Assembly: GCF_049243985.1 (NCBI RefSeq)
Contig: NC_135373.1
Location: 9,568,501-9,632,500, forward strand
Length of the DNA stretch: 64,000 nucleotides
Direction of reading: 5' to 3'
DNA from: Paroedura picta
Taxonomy: Eukaryota > Chordata > Lepidosauria > Squamata > Gekkonidae
Below the pieces are notes generated by a model. That model ran no database searches, had not been told where the DNA came from, and saw nothing but the letters and a program-made list of their open reading frames with translations. The position numbers and the translations under genes are program-made. Position 1 is the stretch's first letter; each line of letters opens with the position of its first letter. Positions 61,561-64,000 of this stretch are shown in pieces.

Positions 61561-63300
61561 TTAGAATCTCTTTGTGGAGAATGAAAAGAAGGTATACGTT
61601 TCATTGATACCTAGTAGTAAAGCCCATTGTGTGCTGTAATGCAACAGGTGCTAGCTCATGGTTTAGTGTGGGTTTTGTGACTCACTTAGAAGCTGCCAGC
61701 CCTAAGAGGAGATCTCTCTGTGCACAGCAGTCCTGATCCAAGTCAGGTTCAAGCACACCTAGGAAGTGTGGAATTCCAGAACGTGAACCTACACCAACCT
61801 GGCAACCTTACCTCTTCTCTGCAATGTTTTCTTGACCTGAAATAGCTCAGGGGGTGCTATGTGGCTGGTTGGGTGACTGTGGAGGTATGCACCCTTTGGA
61901 GACCTCTTCAAACCTCAAGGAATATTTCCAGCCCAGGGGTAGCCAATCTTCAGGTAGGACCTGGAGATCTTCTGGAATGACTGCTCATCTCCAGAGTATA
62001 AAGATCAGCTCCCCAGGCAGAAATGGCTCTTTTGCAGGGGGGAATCTGAGGCATGGTACCCTTTTGAAGCCCCACTTTCAAACCTCACTTTCATTGGGTT
62101 TAGCTAGTTTTCCCCCCCCCCTGCTCCCCCAAGGTCTCACTGTCTACTTTCCTGTTAACCCTTTGTATGTGAACTTCCAAGCTAAGTCCACTTGAAATTC
62201 TGGGCCACTGATGCCTTTTATTTCATAGGACCTTCATGGCAAATAGTGATTTTTGTTTATCAGGCAAGGCTTGAGCAAAGTCAATTCAGCTCCTGTGTCT
62301 CTCCAGTCAGTTGCTTGTTCGCCATTTACAGTTATAGCGTCTAAATACTCCTTATTTAGATCTCCCTGCACTTTCCAGATTCTCAGGACCCTTGCTGGTC
62401 TGTCTGTCTATGCCAAAAAATACAAATTGTTGCTAGTAAGAGTTGGCAGAGCCCACGGCCCAGGTGGGACACACCTGCACCACTCCACCCCAAACCTCAG
62501 CCTGCAAGCCTCTACCATTGTCTTTACTATCGCTGCTTATCTCTAGACTATAAAGATCATCTCTGCAGGCAAAAACTGATGCTTTGGAGGATTAACAAGG
62601 CTATTGTGCAAAAGAAACATTTGAGGCCTCCCACAGGTTGTTGTAGGGAGGAAACACTTGAGGCCTACTGAAGAAGATTGTTGTGCAGTTGAAACAGGAG
62701 ACAAAAGAACCCCTGCAACAGCATCCAGTTTCATCTGCACAACCTTGCACAGTAGGTCTCAAATGTTCAGAGTGTTGCAGAGAAGAGACATGCATGGTTT
62801 GACTGAGCAGTGAGGATGGCCACAGCAGTATTTTAAGTGAGAAGGGGCTTTTCGGTGGCCTCCCTGTCAGCCAATGGTTAGGCAGAAGGGGAAAGCTTCC
62901 ACCCCTCAAAAGGAAAGCATGCCCATGTCCCCTGACCCCCCTGCGTGGTTCTTGAGAGGAAATGCCTCCCTCCCCTCAGTCAGGGGCTGTTAGAGGCTCC
63001 CTTCACAGCAGGCCTGAAGGGAAGGGGTGTGTGTGCGGAATCCAGAGCAGGAGCAGCAATTGGCCCTTGGTGGGGGGGAGGGAGATTCCACCAATCGGAG
63101 GCTTCAGAACCGTCCCCAGCAGCCAAACAACCCACCCAATTAAAAGAGTGACCAATATGTGGAATAAATTGCTGAAGGTTTGTTTAGAGCAGTGAGTTAT
63201 GACAGCATGTGTAAGAAAGGTCTATATGTCAAAAATGTGCACTTTGGCTGGAGGCTCCCAAGATTTTGAGGCCCTAGGCTTCAGCCTACTTACCTTATTG
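61561..63300. other. No gene recognised
   Basis: Mixed unique-looking sequence with a TCTCCAGAG...AGATCAGCTCCCCAGG-type dispersed motif near 61940-62050. Parts may extend the transposase fragment, but I cannot show it. The neighbouring segments at 62570-62760 repeat GAGGCCT and TTGTGCA motifs. Confidence 0.4.
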
Positions 63301-63306
63301 GTAAAT

Positions 63307-63430
63307 CTTCTTCTTCTTCTTCTTCTTCTTCTTCTTCTTCTTCTTCTTCTTCTTCTTCTTCTTCTTCTTCTTCTTCTTCTTCTTCTTCTTCTTCTTCTTC
63401 TTCTTCTCCTTCTCCTTCTCCTTCTCCTCT
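63307..63430 (+). repeat. (TTC)n then (TTCTCC)n microsatellite
   Basis: About 33 TTC units, then TTCTCC units. Poly-Leu, poly-Arg and poly-Glu frames across it are artefacts. No SINE body is attached on either side. Confidence 0.95.
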
Positions 63431-63730
63431 CCCCCTCCACAATCCCCTGCTGGAGGCTGGAGAGAACCTGGCAACCCCAGAGATACGCATGACCTGCAGT
63501 TCTCCTGGAATTACAAATGATCTCATTATAAATTACAGATTACAAATGAGCGTATCTGCCCTGGAAATGTGAGATAGATAAATAGATAAATAGTACTGCA
63601 GAGCTATGCATGTGTGAAAGCCACCCCAAGGCAGCCGGCTGGGAGGGTTGGGGTACAAATCCCCAAATCAACCAATCAAAGGCAGCTTTGACAGGGAGGT
63701 TCTGGCAACACCTATCGCCAGGGTCCAGGT

Positions 63731-63866
63731 CAGGGGTAGTCAAACTGCGGCCCTCCAGATGTCCATGGACCACAATTCCCAGAAGCCCCTGCCAGCATTC
63801 GCTGGCAGGGGCTTCTGGGAATTGTGGTCCATGGACATCTGGAGGGCCGCAGTTTGACTACCCCTG
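63731..63866. mobile_element. Palindromic hAT MITE, full 136 bp
   Basis: The flanking 8-mers GTCCAGGT and GTCCAGGG differ at one base. Both arms carry the same GGACCACAATTCCC / GGGAATTGTGGTCC change from the family ACTACAATTCCC, so the two arms match each other better than they match other copies. Confidence 0.92.
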
Positions 63867-64000
63867 GTCCAGGGGGTCGCTGGAGATCTTCTGGAATGAC
63901 AGATGATGACAGAGATCTGTTCCCCTGGAGAAAGTGGCTGCTTAGAAGGCCAACGCTATGGCATTATACCCCATATGGGTCACTCCCCTCCCTAAATCCT

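Overview
This is vertebrate nuclear DNA, most likely from a squamate reptile (lizard or gecko). Four elements match the Sauria SINE type: a tRNA-like head, a BovB-like end, and ACCTTT repeats at the tail. Many other SINEs end in (CTT)n, there are L2/CR1-like LINE ends, and dozens of short palindromic hAT elements. The two genes I recognise have spliced vertebrate structures. Nothing prokaryotic is present.

Layout. 1-4831: intergenic, with old SINE/LINE debris and simple repeats. 4832-6800: a GC-rich block on the minus strand. It has the two ends of a Helitron (rolling-circle DNA transposon), and its middle carries exon 1 of RP2 (retinitis pigmentosa 2; N-terminus MGCFFSKRRK, ending in QYSWDQ) with its CpG-rich promoter. 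No RP2 exon 2 is seen in the 5.9 kb downstream, so I read this as a promoter-plus-first-exon fragment captured by a Helitron; a native RP2 start is the alternative. 7355-22250 (+): a complete nine-exon SPACA6 gene, a sperm membrane fertilisation protein of the IZUMO superfamily. It is predicted at 317 residues with signal peptide, Cys-rich helical domain, Ig domain and one membrane helix. A second, 395-bp Helitron of the same family lies in its intron 3. 22.4-34.2 kb: repeat-rich intergenic DNA, including a diverged copy of the SPACA6 3' end. 34.23-35.25 kb: a CpG-rich promoter-like region. 45795-53264 (+): four coding exons of a BTG/TOB-family antiproliferative protein (233 residues), probably of the BTG5 / maternal B9.15 type, whose 5' untranslated exon is probably in that CpG region. 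54.5-64 kb: intergenic, with SINE chains, satellite-like arrays and a decayed hAT transposase.

The two host genes have separate roles: SPACA6 in sperm-egg fusion, the BTG protein in CCR4-NOT-linked mRNA deadenylation and growth control. The sequence does not show them working together. The most notable structures are the Helitron carrying RP2 exon 1, a Sauria SINE that duplicated a CRE-like site just upstream of SPACA6, a very dense family of near-perfect palindromic hAT MITEs with a preferred CTCTAGAG-like target, and a SINE subfamily built as chains of repeated 3' halves. All identifications come from reading the sequence and from memory of protein families; no database search was run.
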